Positions 29,909 to 38,901 of a stretch of 64,000 nucleotides of DNA are shown piece by piece. The stretch's first letter is position 1. The number at the start of each line of letters is the position of its first letter. The notes below the pieces were generated by a model. The model saw only the letters and a list, made by a program, of their open reading frames with translations. It had not been told where the DNA came from and did no database searches. Where the stretch lies: NCBI RefSeq assembly GCF_016342275.1, contig NZ_JAEIOT010000007.1, positions 434,001 through 498,000 on the forward strand, given 5' to 3'. The translations under genes were made by a program, and so were the position numbers. Origin of the DNA: Corynebacterium marambiense (GTDB lineage: Bacteria; Actinomycetota; Actinomycetes; Mycobacteriales; Mycobacteriaceae).

Positions 29909-30425
29909 GGTCGATGTCCTCCCAGCACTCGATCGACCAGTGACCCGCGTGCGGGGTCACCAGAACCGCGTCGAAACGCACCGAATGCGCGGGATGCCCC
30001 GCCAACCAGACAGCCGCAGCGCGCCTGATCCTGGAGAACTTGCGGGGCGAGATCGCCTCGATCCCACCGAAATTAGGCGTGGAACGGGTCTTCACCTCGA
30101 CGAAGACGACAGTTCCGTCAGCAGCCTCGACGATCAGATCGATCTCTCCTTGAGGGCAGGACATATTCCTGGCGAGGATGCGGTCGCCTTTGGACGTGTA
30201 GTGCCGGGCGGCGGTTTCTTCACCGGCACGACCGAGTTCAGCGGGTGTGGGAATGGGCATTCGGGCGACTCCCGGGGATCGGTGGCAACGGCTCCGCCCC
30301 GTCTTATTCAACGGCGGTGGCTGACCTCACCGTCCCCCGAAACACATGCGTCGGACATTCCTCATGTCCGGTCGCTGTGTACAACACGCCGGAACCGGTT
30401 GTTGTCCACCGGAAGCCGGGAACGA
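29819..30425. repeat. Direct repeat, copy 1 (comM 5' end, yraN and upstream DNA)
   Basis: About 607 bases that recur in the same orientation at 33374-34046. It spans the first 31 codons of comM, the whole of yraN and about 165 bases upstream of yraN. The copies differ at scattered bases throughout and by a 60-base insertion in copy 2, so this is not a recent identical duplication. Confidence 0.9.
29895..30260 (-). CDS. yraN: YraN/UPF0102-family nuclease-like protein, copy 1
   Basis: A 121-residue protein with the endonuclease-like fold typical of UPF0102. The candidate active site has E-I-D-L-I-V and, after a short loop, V-F-V-E-V-K-T-R, a PD-(D/E)XK arrangement, with the preceding helix G-R-A-G-E-E-T-A-A. 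The start at 30260 gives MPIPTPAEL and agrees with copy 2. Its stop overlaps comM by 14 bases. It sits in the usual yraN-comM-dprA row and is presumably the native copy. Function is not established; a role in DNA processing is suggested by fold and context. Confidence 0.88.
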   Translation of the reverse strand: MPIPTPAELGRAGEETAARHYTSKGDRILARNMSCPQGEIDLIVEAADGTVVFVEVKTRSTPNFGGIEAISPRKFSRIRRAAAVWLAGHPAHSVRFDAVLVTPHAGHWSIECWEDIDRGAR

Positions 30426-31089
30426 TATGAGAAGAAAATCGGCGCCAAATGTGGCTGGATATGTTTGCTGCACGGAAGGTGACCCGATCACGATCAGGAA
30501 GAGCCCTCTTCCGGCGGACCAGCTCCCAGACGATCCGGAGGGTTCGATCGACGCACGGGACTGATGCACGATCAGGTGACAGTTGGGTGCCAGGCCGCGG
30601 GACTCACTTCAGGTTTTATGATCGTCTGATATAGCGTTCGCATGCTGATAAGGAAGGCATCCGGGGCACCGACAGTCATCGGCGCCGAGGCTGACCCACG
30701 CTTTTCGAGTGCCCTGCAGTCCCTCGACCCAACAGCACCCGTGACGAGACAACCGAAATCCGGCTCGCACTCTGCGGCGCCACAGTCTTCTTCATCCACC
30801 ATCTGGTGTTCCGCATGCTCGGGGTGTTCTTCGTGTGCAGTCCGTCACGGCCAGAGAGTCGCGTTTCGGTGGCCGTGTCGGCGTCCTACCTCCTGACCAC
30901 GGCATCGACTCTGGTGTCGGTTTTTGCCCATCTCCCGGAACACGGTTGCATTCCACTCACCGGTGTGGAAACACTGGGCGTTGTGACGATGAATGCAGGC
31001 GCCGGACCTGACGTGCGCGACAGACCGTGCACCGGCCAGGCGTGCGGGGTACGAACCCAGGCCGAGGCCCCGATGCAATGGGATCGCGC
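30426..31089. other. Left part of island 1, no confident gene
   Basis: No well supported gene in this stretch between the first direct repeat and the serine hydrolase. The plus-strand frame ending at 31093 is open from 30695 and contains two hydrophobic stretches (near 30770-30835 and 30870-30930). Its stop overlaps the hydrolase ATG as ATGA. The earliest usable start is a GTG at 30797. It may be the tail of a decayed membrane protein gene. Confidence 0.45.
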
Positions 31090-32400
31090 ATGACGAGCAG
31101 CGTCGCACTCTCTGAACTGGAGCGGGTAGCACGCGCTCATTTCGTAGCAGCAGCTCTACCCGGAGCCGTCCTCCATGTGGTCACCTCCGACGGGCCCCTG
31201 CTCACCGTTGAACACGGTGAACTCTCGGTGAGGACCCCGGTGATGCTGGGATCGACCAGCAAGTCGATGACTGCCGCGCTGCTGTTGCAGCACGTCGACG
31301 AAGGACTGGTCAGGTTGGATGACCCGGCGAAACGATACCTGACTGAGGCGGATCTCCCAGAGGACATCACCCTCAGCGACCTCGCCTGCCACGTCAGTGG
31401 CCTGCGCACGGACGCCACTCCCGGGCGCCTCACCCGACAACACGACCGGAGCTTCAGCTACGCAAACCAGAACTACAACCTGCTCGGGCAGGTCCTCAGC
31501 ACGGCCTCGGGGGTCTCGTTCGGACGCCTCCTATCCGCTCGGATCCTGGAGCCGCTGGGTATGCGACACAGTGGGTCCGCACCTGATGTCATCGGCACGC
31601 GCGGCCGGACAAACGTCTTCGGAAAGAACTGCCCGGCTATGCGGGCCGACTTCGGCCCAGAATCATGGATCCAGGGGCCGTCCGGAGGCGTCATTGCCTC
31701 ATCTGAGGATGCAGGCCGGTTCCTATCGATGATCCTGTCGGGCGGCACATTCTGCGGTCGACAGATACTCTCACAGTGCGCGATCGACACGATGTTGAAT
31801 TCCGGTGTCACCGTGCGACGCAGCCCAGCAGTCAGCGACGCCTTCGGTGACTCCGGCGTGTACGGCTTCGGATGGGTGAAGAAGGACATCGCGGGTCATG
31901 CCGTCCACACGCACAGTGGTAAAGTCCCACAATCCTCGAGCGTCTTCGGCCTCGTACCTGATCTGGGCATCGCGTTCGTTCTGGTAGCCAACCTCGGTGA
32001 CTTCCTGGTGCGTACGCCATTGCTCGAAGACTTGGGCGGGGAGATCATTCGTGTGCTGCTCAACCTGCCGATCAAGGAGCTCCCGGCCAAGCAGAAGGCA
32101 CGAATACGACAGAATATCCTGAATCTGGCCTATGCCGCATTCCTGACGGTCGGAGTCTTTGGCTGGCACTCTCGCACGCGACCCCGACGAGTGGAGGGAT
32201 CGCTGCTGTACCACGCCGTACTACCGACGGCCCTTATGCTCGGTATCCGTCGGGCGTCCGGGACGCCGTGGCCGTGGCTGTTCCGCTTCGCCCCCGACGC
32301 AATCGGCGTCCTGACGGTCGGCTGCCTCAGCATGCTCACCAGTGGACTGGAACGCATGGCGACCGCAAAGCGAAAGCACGGCCCGACCGGCACCGCGTGA
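31090..32400 (+). CDS. Serine hydrolase, beta-lactamase/D-Ala-D-Ala peptidase fold, membrane-anchored
   Basis: A 436-residue protein of the class C beta-lactamase-related family. Catalytic motifs are S55-T-S-K58 and Y124-A-N126; a later H-T-H-S-G-K (from about 275) fits the third (H/K)xG motif. There is no N-terminal signal. Two or three hydrophobic helices instead lie in the last 100 residues, unlike secreted lactamases. The start at 31090 overlaps the stop of an upstream open frame (ATGA); no good ribosome site was found and 31078 is an alternative. Likely activities are peptidase or esterase; beta-lactam hydrolysis is not implied. It is cargo between the two yraN-containing direct repeats. 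Confidence 0.82.
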   Translation: MTSSVALSELERVARAHFVAAALPGAVLHVVTSDGPLLTVEHGELSVRTPVMLGSTSKSMTAALLLQHVDEGLVRLDDPAKRYLTEADLPEDITLSDLACHVSGLRTDATPGRLTRQHDRSFSYANQNYNLLGQVLSTASGVSFGRLLSARILEPLGMRHSGSAPDVIGTRGRTNVFGKNCPAMRADFGPESWIQGPSGGVIASSEDAGRFLSMILSGGTFCGRQILSQCAIDTMLNSGVTVRRSPAVSDAFGDSGVYGFGWVKKDIAGHAVHTHSGKVPQSSSVFGLVPDLGIAFVLVANLGDFLVRTPLLEDLGGEIIRVLLNLPIKELPAKQKARIRQNILNLAYAAFLTVGVFGWHSRTRPRRVEGSLLYHAVLPTALMLGIRRASGTPWPWLFRFAPDAIGVLTVGCLSMLTSGLERMATAKRKHGPTGTA

Positions 32401-32529
32401 TAGACCCGGCGATCAACCGACTCACCTTGATTCTCATTCACCAGACTCGGAGCCGAACCCGGGACAGTTCAGCCGGGGTTGCATGCCGCACCTCTCGCGC
32501 CGAGGGCTTGCCCTGACGAGGCGCAACCG

Positions 32530-33306
32530 TCACCGAATGAAACCACCCTCACTGTTGATCACCTGACCTGTGACCCACCTGCCATCGTCCGACACCAGCC
32601 AGTCGATCAGGCGCGCCGGATCATCAGGCTCGCCCCACCGACCGAACGGGAAGCGATCAGCCAGCATCTGGCGGAGTTCGTCCGTCACATAGGAGTCCGT
32701 ATCGACCGGTCCCGGGTTGACGCAATTGACCGTGATACCGCGCGGAGCGAGCTCGTGCGCCACGGTCGCGAGGATGCCTACCAAGGCGGCCTTGGCGGCC
32801 CCGTAGGCAACCTCGCCGGGCATGGGCCCGAGGTTCTGGCCTGAGGTCATCATGACGATTCGACCGCCCGGACGACCGTCGTGCTGGGCCGCGAACTCCT
32901 TGCAGAGCAGAAGGGTGGAACGGGCGTTGACGGCCCAATGTTCATCCAGGGACGCAGACGTTTGCTCAAGCAGGGGACCATCGCCGCCGGAGCGAGCATG
33001 GTTGGCGACCAGGACGTCGATATGACCAAATGCGGTCCGCGCCTCGCCGACCAGACGAGCTGGCGCATCGGGTTCAGCAAGATCGCCACCGAACGCCTCA
33101 ACTCGCCGCCCGGGCTCCAGCCGATCGCGAATGGCTGACACCACTGCGTCAACGTCATCCGCACCCCACGGTTGATCGGCATCGTGCGGCGCGTGATGGG
33201 CGAGAACAAGATCGAACCCACGCGCCGCCAATCGTGAAGCAACGGCGAAGCCTATTCCACCACGCCGAGAGACACCGGTGATGAGGGCCACCCTTGACTG
33301 CTCCAT
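32530..33306 (-). CDS. Short-chain dehydrogenase/reductase (FabG-like)
   Basis: A 258-residue SDR with a nucleotide-binding glycine motif, here T-G-V-S-R-R-G-G-I-G-F, and acidic D75-L in the adenine pocket. Asn127 sits in the N-A-R-S position, and the catalytic set is Ser155, Tyr168 and Lys172 (Y-G-A-A-K). C-terminal N-P-G-P-V-D-T and the final I-N-S-E-G-G-F match 3-oxoacyl-ACP-reductase-like members. Substrate is unknown. Transcribed toward the serine hydrolase, it lies just inside the second direct repeat. A neighbouring operon that would point to a pathway is absent. Confidence 0.85.
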   Translation of the reverse strand: MEQSRVALITGVSRRGGIGFAVASRLAARGFDLVLAHHAPHDADQPWGADDVDAVVSAIRDRLEPGRRVEAFGGDLAEPDAPARLVGEARTAFGHIDVLVANHARSGGDGPLLEQTSASLDEHWAVNARSTLLLCKEFAAQHDGRPGGRIVMMTSGQNLGPMPGEVAYGAAKAALVGILATVAHELAPRGITVNCVNPGPVDTDSYVTDELRQMLADRFPFGRWGEPDDPARLIDWLVSDDGRWVTGQVINSEGGFIR

Positions 33307-33373
33307 ACCTCATTGAACCACACCCCTGAGCAGATCCTGCCTCGTGACCACGAGTCGGACACCAGTCGAGCAC

Positions 33374-33463
33374 GGGCTGCCCACGCCCGGTCCTCACCTC
33401 CACATCAATGACGGCGGCCGTGACACCCCTGACCGCTGCGGTACGGGTCCTACCGAGCGCCAC
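33374..33463 (-). pseudogene. comM 5' fragment (about 30 codons)
   Basis: Translation begins MALGRTRTAAVRGV as in the intact gene at 29908. It agrees through V-E-V-(R/S)-T-G-R-G and then departs into unrelated sequence at the edge of the direct repeat. The rest of the gene is missing, so this is a truncated duplicate with no expected function. Confidence 0.88.
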
Positions 33464-33875
33464 GGTCGATACCCTCCCAGCACTCGACCGACCAGTGACC
33501 CGCGCGCGGGGTCACCCTTCCAGCCGAACAAGAAGGACGGCGCAAAAGTGACCAGTAGCCCGCGTGCGGGGTCACCAGAACCGCATCAAACCTCACCGAA
33601 TGCGTGGGATGCTCCGCTAACCAGACAGCCGCAGCACGCCTGATCCTGGAGAACTTGCGCGGCGAGATCGCCTCGATCCCACCGAACGACGCCGTGGAAC
33701 AGGTCTTCACCTCGACGAAGACGACGGTTCCGTCAGCAGCCTCGACGATCAGATCGATCTCACCCCGGTGACAGGACATGCTCCTGGCGAGGATGCGGTC
33801 GCCTTTGGACGTGTAGTGCCGGGCGGCGGTTTCTTCACCGGCACGACCTAGTTCAGCGGGTGTGGGAATCGGCAT
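33450..33875 (-). CDS. YraN/UPF0102-family protein, copy 2 with 20-residue insertion
   Basis: A 141-residue paralogue of the product at 29895-30260. The start (MPIPTPAEL) and the nuclease-like core E-I-D-L-I-V...V-F-V-E-V-K-T are kept. Differences include C-S-T-A-S for R-S-T-P-N after the motif. Near the C-terminus there is a 20-residue in-frame insertion in which T-P-H-A-G-Y-W-S is followed by new residues and then T-P-R-A-G-H-W-S. The frame is intact, suggesting either recent insertion or continued selection. It belongs to the second direct repeat and overlaps the comM fragment exactly as the native pair does. Confidence 0.82.
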   Translation of the reverse strand: MPIPTPAELGRAGEETAARHYTSKGDRILARSMSCHRGEIDLIVEAADGTVVFVEVKTCSTASFGGIEAISPRKFSRIRRAAAVWLAEHPTHSVRFDAVLVTPHAGYWSLLRRPSCSAGRVTPRAGHWSVECWEGIDRGAR

Positions 33876-34046
33876 TCGGACGGCTCCCGGAGGATCGATG
33901 GCAACGGCTCCGCCCCGTCTGACACAGCGGCGGTGGGTGACCTCACCGTCCCCCGAAACACATGCGTCGGAGGTTCCACATCGCTTGGCGCTCTACACAA
34001 CGCACCGGAACCGGTGGTGACTGTCCACCGGTGCTCGGGAATCACC

Positions 34047-35088
34047 TGAAGTCGAGTCTGAAGCGGGTTCGACTACTCCAGTATCGACGGGAAGCCCTTT
34101 GTGCTGACAGCATGGACGATCTTCCCACCCTGGAGACATACAGTGAACACGCGACCCTACACTTCGAGCCACAGCATCCTTCTGACACCGAGAGCAACAA
34201 ATGTGCCGTTAGACAGGATCCGGAGAAGCACAGCCAGGAAATGCTCCATACAAATATCTGTCACGGTCAACTGCCCTGGGGCCAAGAACCAATAAAATTA
34301 GCGATTCCAAATGTCTACAATCACGCGAATGAAAAAGAAATTTCCCAAAGACCAAACTCCCACTCAGTTCCAAAATCCTTCAATGTGAAATCGAACACAT
34401 TGAGGAACGCCCTTCGGACATATTCACGCAACTCAGTCAACTGAGACACTGATACCTATTGCAGCGAAAGTGGAGTTCGTCAAAAACTGCAGCCCCGATC
34501 ATACGAATAGAATATACGGCCCCGAATCTGCACATCTCGACACAACATTCCGACCAGTCTAGCCGGAGCCAGAAGAGATTGCCACATCTTTACCGAGCAG
34601 CGGACAACACATTGACCCAACAACCTCCCACACACTCGAGACACCTTCCGTTCATCGTTGAAACTTAACACTTTTGTTGCACTATTCACGTTTCTTTCAT
34701 TTCTACCAGTTGGAATCACTCCTCAATCAATAACTAATGACACTTTGAAACTCAACATATCATTTTGCCACACAGAAACCAGGGCTAAACTAGTCTTCAA
34801 CGACTTGGACACCAGATACGTACATGCACACATTTCCATCGAGAATCCTGAGGGCTGAAATTTTCGGGTGGATTCATTTCAGCTTTCTGTGAACATTTGC
34901 CCTACATGGCCGAGCCGCAATCCAGATACCGAGTAGCGTTCTTCCTTCTTCTGAACTTTCGACGACGCGAAAAAAGCAGTCCAGAACGGTGCTCCCTGCC
35001 ACCTCGCTACGCGTAGACCAATTGTCTCTCGCTATAGTAGACATATGTGCACACGCGTATTTGAAGTTTTTGACCTTGCCTGGCAACG
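34047..35088. other. AT-rich gene-poor stretch upstream of the 1270-residue gene
   Basis: Base composition drops sharply after the second repeat. No convincing gene was found: short frames here have no ribosome site and no recognisable similarity. It must hold the promoter of the gene at 35089. A TATAGT hexamer at 35033-35038 is a possible -10 box but has no good -35 partner. The stretch may also contain eroded remains of earlier insertions. Confidence 0.5.
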
Positions 35089-38000
35089 ATGAATCGACCG
35101 GGATACGTCGATCGCAGCAAGCTGCAAAGTTGGGCGAACACGCGTACCTCGCAATCCCAGTTTCCGCGTCTCGTGCGGCGACTCATTCAAGAGACCACAC
35201 CTTGTCTGGTGGAACTTGAGATGCCCGCTGGCGACGGAGTCGCCGCTGGTGGCTGGGATGGTTCTGTAAGAACGACCAAGGCGACACCATGGGTACCCGA
35301 GGGTTTGTCCGTCTGGGAACTGTCGGTCAACGCGAGCCCCAGCAAGAAGGCTGACGAGGACTATGCCAAACGAGCTGAAACTCCAGATGGCACACCAACC
35401 GACGGCTGCACCTACGTCGAAGCGATTCTACGACCTTGGACAACCCGTAATGCGTGGGCAACGAATAAACGAGAGACGAAAGTTTGGAAGGACGTTCGAG
35501 CACTCGGGCTCGACGACATCGAGACATGGCTAGAAGCTGCTCCCATCACCTGGGCATGGCTGTCAGAGGAACTGGAGCTTGCTCCTTACGGTCTTCGCAC
35601 AGGTTTGACATGGTGGCACAACTGGGCAGAACAGACTAACCCAGTACTGACACCAGACGTTGTACTTGCAGGTAGAGGTGCTGAAGTACAGGAGTTGCAG
35701 AACCGAATCGAGTCGGCAGATTCGATAGTTACCTTATCTGGAGCATCGATAGAGGAGTTGTGCGCGTTCGTTGCGGCGGTCGCGATCAATCTTGATGGAC
35801 AAGGTAAAGGTCAGATGCTCGCTCGTCTCGTATTCGTCGACGCCCTCACCACGTGGAGGCATTTGATTGCCTCGCCCCAACCGCTTCTCTTGGTCCCTCG
35901 TACATCCCAGTTAGCTGATGAAATCCCCGTCGATACCTCCCATACCATCTGTGTTCCGGTCCTCGCTAACGAAAACGCGGACATCACTCTCCCCGCGTTA
36001 CATGCCACCGAGTTGGCGGCCGCACTAGAGGGCGCAGGGGTACAGAACGAAAAAGCCGATACTCTAGGCCGACTCGGCCGTCGAAGCTTGACTGCGCTCC
36101 GCCGGAAAATTGCGGTGAAGCCGGAGCTGCAGCGACCGCGATGGGCCGAGACACCTCCATCTCGGAGCTCCCGGGCGATCCTGCTCGCCGGCGCTTGGAA
36201 AGAAAACTCACTAGCTGATCGATCGATCATCGAATTACTATCCGGTTGCGACTACGAATCGTTTAAGGAAGAGATCACCGGGCCTTTGGACCACCCTGCC
36301 GATCCGCTGGTTATGCAGACCTCGGGAACCTGGCATCTCGTTTCAGCTGTGGACGCCTGGATCTTGTTGATATCGAAGCTAACACACGAGGATCTACAGC
36401 GATTCGAGGCCGCTGTCGAGACAGTCCTTACCGAGGCAAACCCAGCTCTCAATCTACCCCGCGATAAGCAGTGGAGAGCCACGATTGATGGCAACATCCG
36501 CCGTCATTCCGACGACCTCCGTCGAGGTATCGCTCAGTCACTGACCTTGTTGGGAACTTATGGCGGGAACGTCACGACTCCAGGCGGGGCATCAGGTTCA
36601 GAGTTTGCCAACTATATCGTCAGAAAACTCCTTAAGTGGGCGTCATCCGACACCTCCGGACACGGTTGGGAATCACTCGCCGACATTCTGCCCCTTCTCG
36701 CTGAGGCAAGTCCCGAAGAGTTTCTTGATGCAGTTAGTGCAGATTCCAGGGGTGATGAGCCCTTGTTGGCCAATATGTTCCAGGACAAGTCAGACGAATA
36801 CCATCTGTTCTCCGGTAGTAGCCCTCACACCAATCTACTGTGGGCTCTCGAGCGCCTATCTTGGTCAAAGCGGCACTTTGCGCGTGTAGTGACTCTTCTA
36901 GCTCGACTCGATGAGATCGATCCTGGTGGACGCCTATCGAATCGCCCTTCGGCCTCACTCGCCGCAATATTCTGTCCCTGGCATCCCGAGTCATCGGTTG
37001 AACTAGATCGTCGAATCAAAGTCCTCGACATGTTACGCCGCAGACATACTGATGCTGCTTGGAAATTGGAATCCAGCATGCTACCAGAAATTCACGACAC
37101 CCACTTTGCGATAGATTCCCCAACATTCCAGACTTGGAAACCGGATTCGATCTCGATAACATACGGAGTTCTTTGGAATACGACTAGCCAGGCAATCGAG
37201 CGGTGTATAGAGGACGCACACACTGACATCCAACGCTGGACAACGATCCTTGAGCACACCGGTGCGATGCGGCCAATCGACCGAAATCGAGTAATCGATA
37301 CTCTCGACTCATTCATCGATCAGCCCGACCTCCCAGCTGACTTCCGAGAATCAATTTGGCGGGCTCTTGAAGAGTTGATTGATGAGCACCAAGAGTTCTC
37401 AGATGCTGAATGGGCACTTCCTGACGAGGATCTGTCCAAGCTGAAAAAACTGGCCGGACGGTACCACCCGAACTCCGAATACTCACGATTAGCCAGGCTG
37501 TTCCAGTCATGGAATCCGTTTATCGGCAAGCGCTATTCTGGTGATTACGAACGCTACGAACATGAACTCGCACGCCATCGCATCGCAGCCATCAAAGCGA
37601 TCGAATCAGAGGGTGGATTCGAAGCCATCACTAGGCTGGCTCAAGATGAATCATCAGTTCCTTGGGCCATCGGCACCGCCCTAGCTAGCATCGACACCTC
37701 ACATGATGAGGAACTTCTTGGATGCCTGGCAGTTGATGAGCCGAATCTATCCGACATAGCAATGATGTACTTCTCAGCTCGCTACAAACGGGAAGGCTTC
37801 GAGCTCATTACAGATATACTAGCTCGAGATAACCTCACAGTTGATCAGCGTGCTCGACTCCTGCTTGTTGCGCGCGATAATCTTCCAGAAGTTTGGAACA
37901 TGATCGCGGCAGACCAAGAGCTGAAATACCGTTACTGGACAGAGTTCCAACCGTTCGGCCTGGGCCACAGGTTCGACAGACTGGATGAGGTATGTGAGGG

Positions 38001-38901
38001 GTTCATGAAGGTCGGTCGTTATGCCGATGTACTTCAGCTGATAAGCATGTACGCACGCGTCGAGAAGGAATGGGCTCCAGAGATAGCCAAGCGTACTGTC
38101 CAGGCATTGGACGCACTTCTAGCGGACGAGAAAGGCCAAGCGGCCGCTTCTAGCTTACAGACCTACATCTTCCAGCAGGTGTTCGACTACCTCGAAGCCA
38201 TGTCCGAACACCTCGACCCCGGCGACCTAACCAGACTTGAGTGGGAGTACCTTCCAGCACTCGGATATGAGACAAGAGTACCTACCCTATCCCAGAGTTT
38301 GGCGACCGATCCCACACTGTTCGTTAAAATCGTATGCATACTCTACCGAGCTAAAACCACATCTGAGAATCGCGACGCTGTCAAAGGGGATGACGGCGAA
38401 AAATACAGTACGTTCACCTTAGATAAAGCATATCGGCTACTTAACGCTTGGGATTCGCCACCGGGGCTAGTGAACGGCGCCATGCATGAACCAACACTTC
38501 GAGCTTGGCTGGACCAAGCGGTGGAACTTTTACAGGCGTGTGGACGCGTTGAAGTGGGACTGCAACAAGTTGGGCAAGTTCTCGGTCATACACCACCGGA
38601 CCCAGATGGGATCTGGCCCGGAATTGTCGTGCAAGATCTTCTCGAGAGTGTGGAGCTGGAGCACCTCGAAAAGGGCCTGTACTTGTACATCGTAAACAGT
38701 CGCGGTATAACGAGTCGTGATCTGGATGAAGGCGGCGATCAAGAACGCGAGCTCGCCACTAAATATCAAGAAAAAGCCGAGGCTTTTTCTGACAGCTCAC
38801 CCCGCGTGGCTGCAATATTTCGGCGAGTAGCCGACTCGTACGAAAGGGAAGCAAGGTGCCACGAAGCCGACGCCGAACGCTTTAGACGTGGCCTCCAATG
38901 A
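35089..38901 (+). CDS. Large protein with nuclease-like N-terminus, degenerate NTPase-like middle and helical C-terminus; candidate defence gene
   Basis: 1270 residues, AT-richer than the core and alone in its island. Residues 1-165 form a compact domain with G-W-D57-G, a W-E77-L-S-V strand and K86/K87-A-D-E-D-Y-A-K-R; spacing resembles PD-(D/E)XK or Mrr-like nucleases, but the usual DxK lysine reads as serine. After W-W-H-N-W comes V-V-L-A-G-R-G-A-E-V (about 191-200), like the entry to a STAND/AAA ATPase. The P-loop position reads T-L-S-G-A-S-I-E-E-L (215-224), with no GKT/S. A hydrophobic strand L-V-F-V-D (247-251) could be a Walker B relic. Residues 500-1270 are mostly alpha-helical and repeat-like, with A-L-E-R-L-S-W and L-S-N-R-P blocks around 580-630. 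No membrane segment or signal is seen. The architecture resembles large single-protein anti-phage sensors, but this is inference. Weak ribosome site; the start is the first plausible ATG. Confidence 0.7.
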   Translation: MNRPGYVDRSKLQSWANTRTSQSQFPRLVRRLIQETTPCLVELEMPAGDGVAAGGWDGSVRTTKATPWVPEGLSVWELSVNASPSKKADEDYAKRAETPDGTPTDGCTYVEAILRPWTTRNAWATNKRETKVWKDVRALGLDDIETWLEAAPITWAWLSEELELAPYGLRTGLTWWHNWAEQTNPVLTPDVVLAGRGAEVQELQNRIESADSIVTLSGASIEELCAFVAAVAINLDGQGKGQMLARLVFVDALTTWRHLIASPQPLLLVPRTSQLADEIPVDTSHTICVPVLANENADITLPALHATELAAALEGAGVQNEKADTLGRLGRRSLTALRRKIAVKPELQRPRWAETPPSRSSRAILLAGAWKENSLADRSIIELLSGCDYESFKEEITGPLDHPADPLVMQTSGTWHLVSAVDAWILLISKLTHEDLQRFEAAVETVLTEANPALNLPRDKQWRATIDGNIRRHSDDLRRGIAQSLTLLGTYGGNVTTPGGASGSEFANYIVRKLLKWASSDTSGHGWESLADILPLLAEASPEEFLDAVSADSRGDEPLLANMFQDKSDEYHLFSGSSPHTNLLWALERLSWSKRHFARVVTLLARLDEIDPGGRLSNRPSASLAAIFCPWHPESSVELDRRIKVLDMLRRRHTDAAWKLESSMLPEIHDTHFAIDSPTFQTWKPDSISITYGVLWNTTSQAIERCIEDAHTDIQRWTTILEHTGAMRPIDRNRVIDTLDSFIDQPDLPADFRESIWRALEELIDEHQEFSDAEWALPDEDLSKLKKLAGRYHPNSEYSRLARLFQSWNPFIGKRYSGDYERYEHELARHRIAAIKAIESEGGFEAITRLAQDESSVPWAIGTALASIDTSHDEELLGCLAVDEPNLSDIAMMYFSARYKREGFELITDILARDNLTVDQRARLLLVARDNLPEVWNMIAADQELKYRYWTEFQPFGLGHRFDRLDEVCEGFMKVGRYADVLQLISMYARVEKEWAPEIAKRTVQALDALLADEKGQAAASSLQTYIFQQVFDYLEAMSEHLDPGDLTRLEWEYLPALGYETRVPTLSQSLATDPTLFVKIVCILYRAKTTSENRDAVKGDDGEKYSTFTLDKAYRLLNAWDSPPGLVNGAMHEPTLRAWLDQAVELLQACGRVEVGLQQVGQVLGHTPPDPDGIWPGIVVQDLLESVELEHLEKGLYLYIVNSRGITSRDLDEGGDQERELATKYQEKAEAFSDSSPRVAAIFRRVADSYEREARCHEADAERFRRGLQ

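Larger units (their letters stand above)
33374..34046. repeat. Direct repeat, copy 2
   Basis: Second copy of the segment at 29819-30425. It carries a truncated comM 5' end, a second yraN and the DNA upstream of yraN. It contains an extra 60 bases near 33490-33580, where a GACCAGT...GGGGTCACC unit is present twice with foreign sequence between the units. Divergence is spread over the whole length. Confidence 0.9.

Noticed and set aside
33962..34444. 160-codon frame at the edge of the second direct repeat
   Set aside because: It begins inside the repeated DNA and continues into AT-rich sequence; no domain, no ribosome site, and the composition looks non-coding.
34658..34858. 66-codon frame in the AT-rich stretch with a signal-peptide-like start
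   Set aside because: TTG start, no ribosome site and no similarity; hydrophobic residues are expected by chance in AT-rich DNA.
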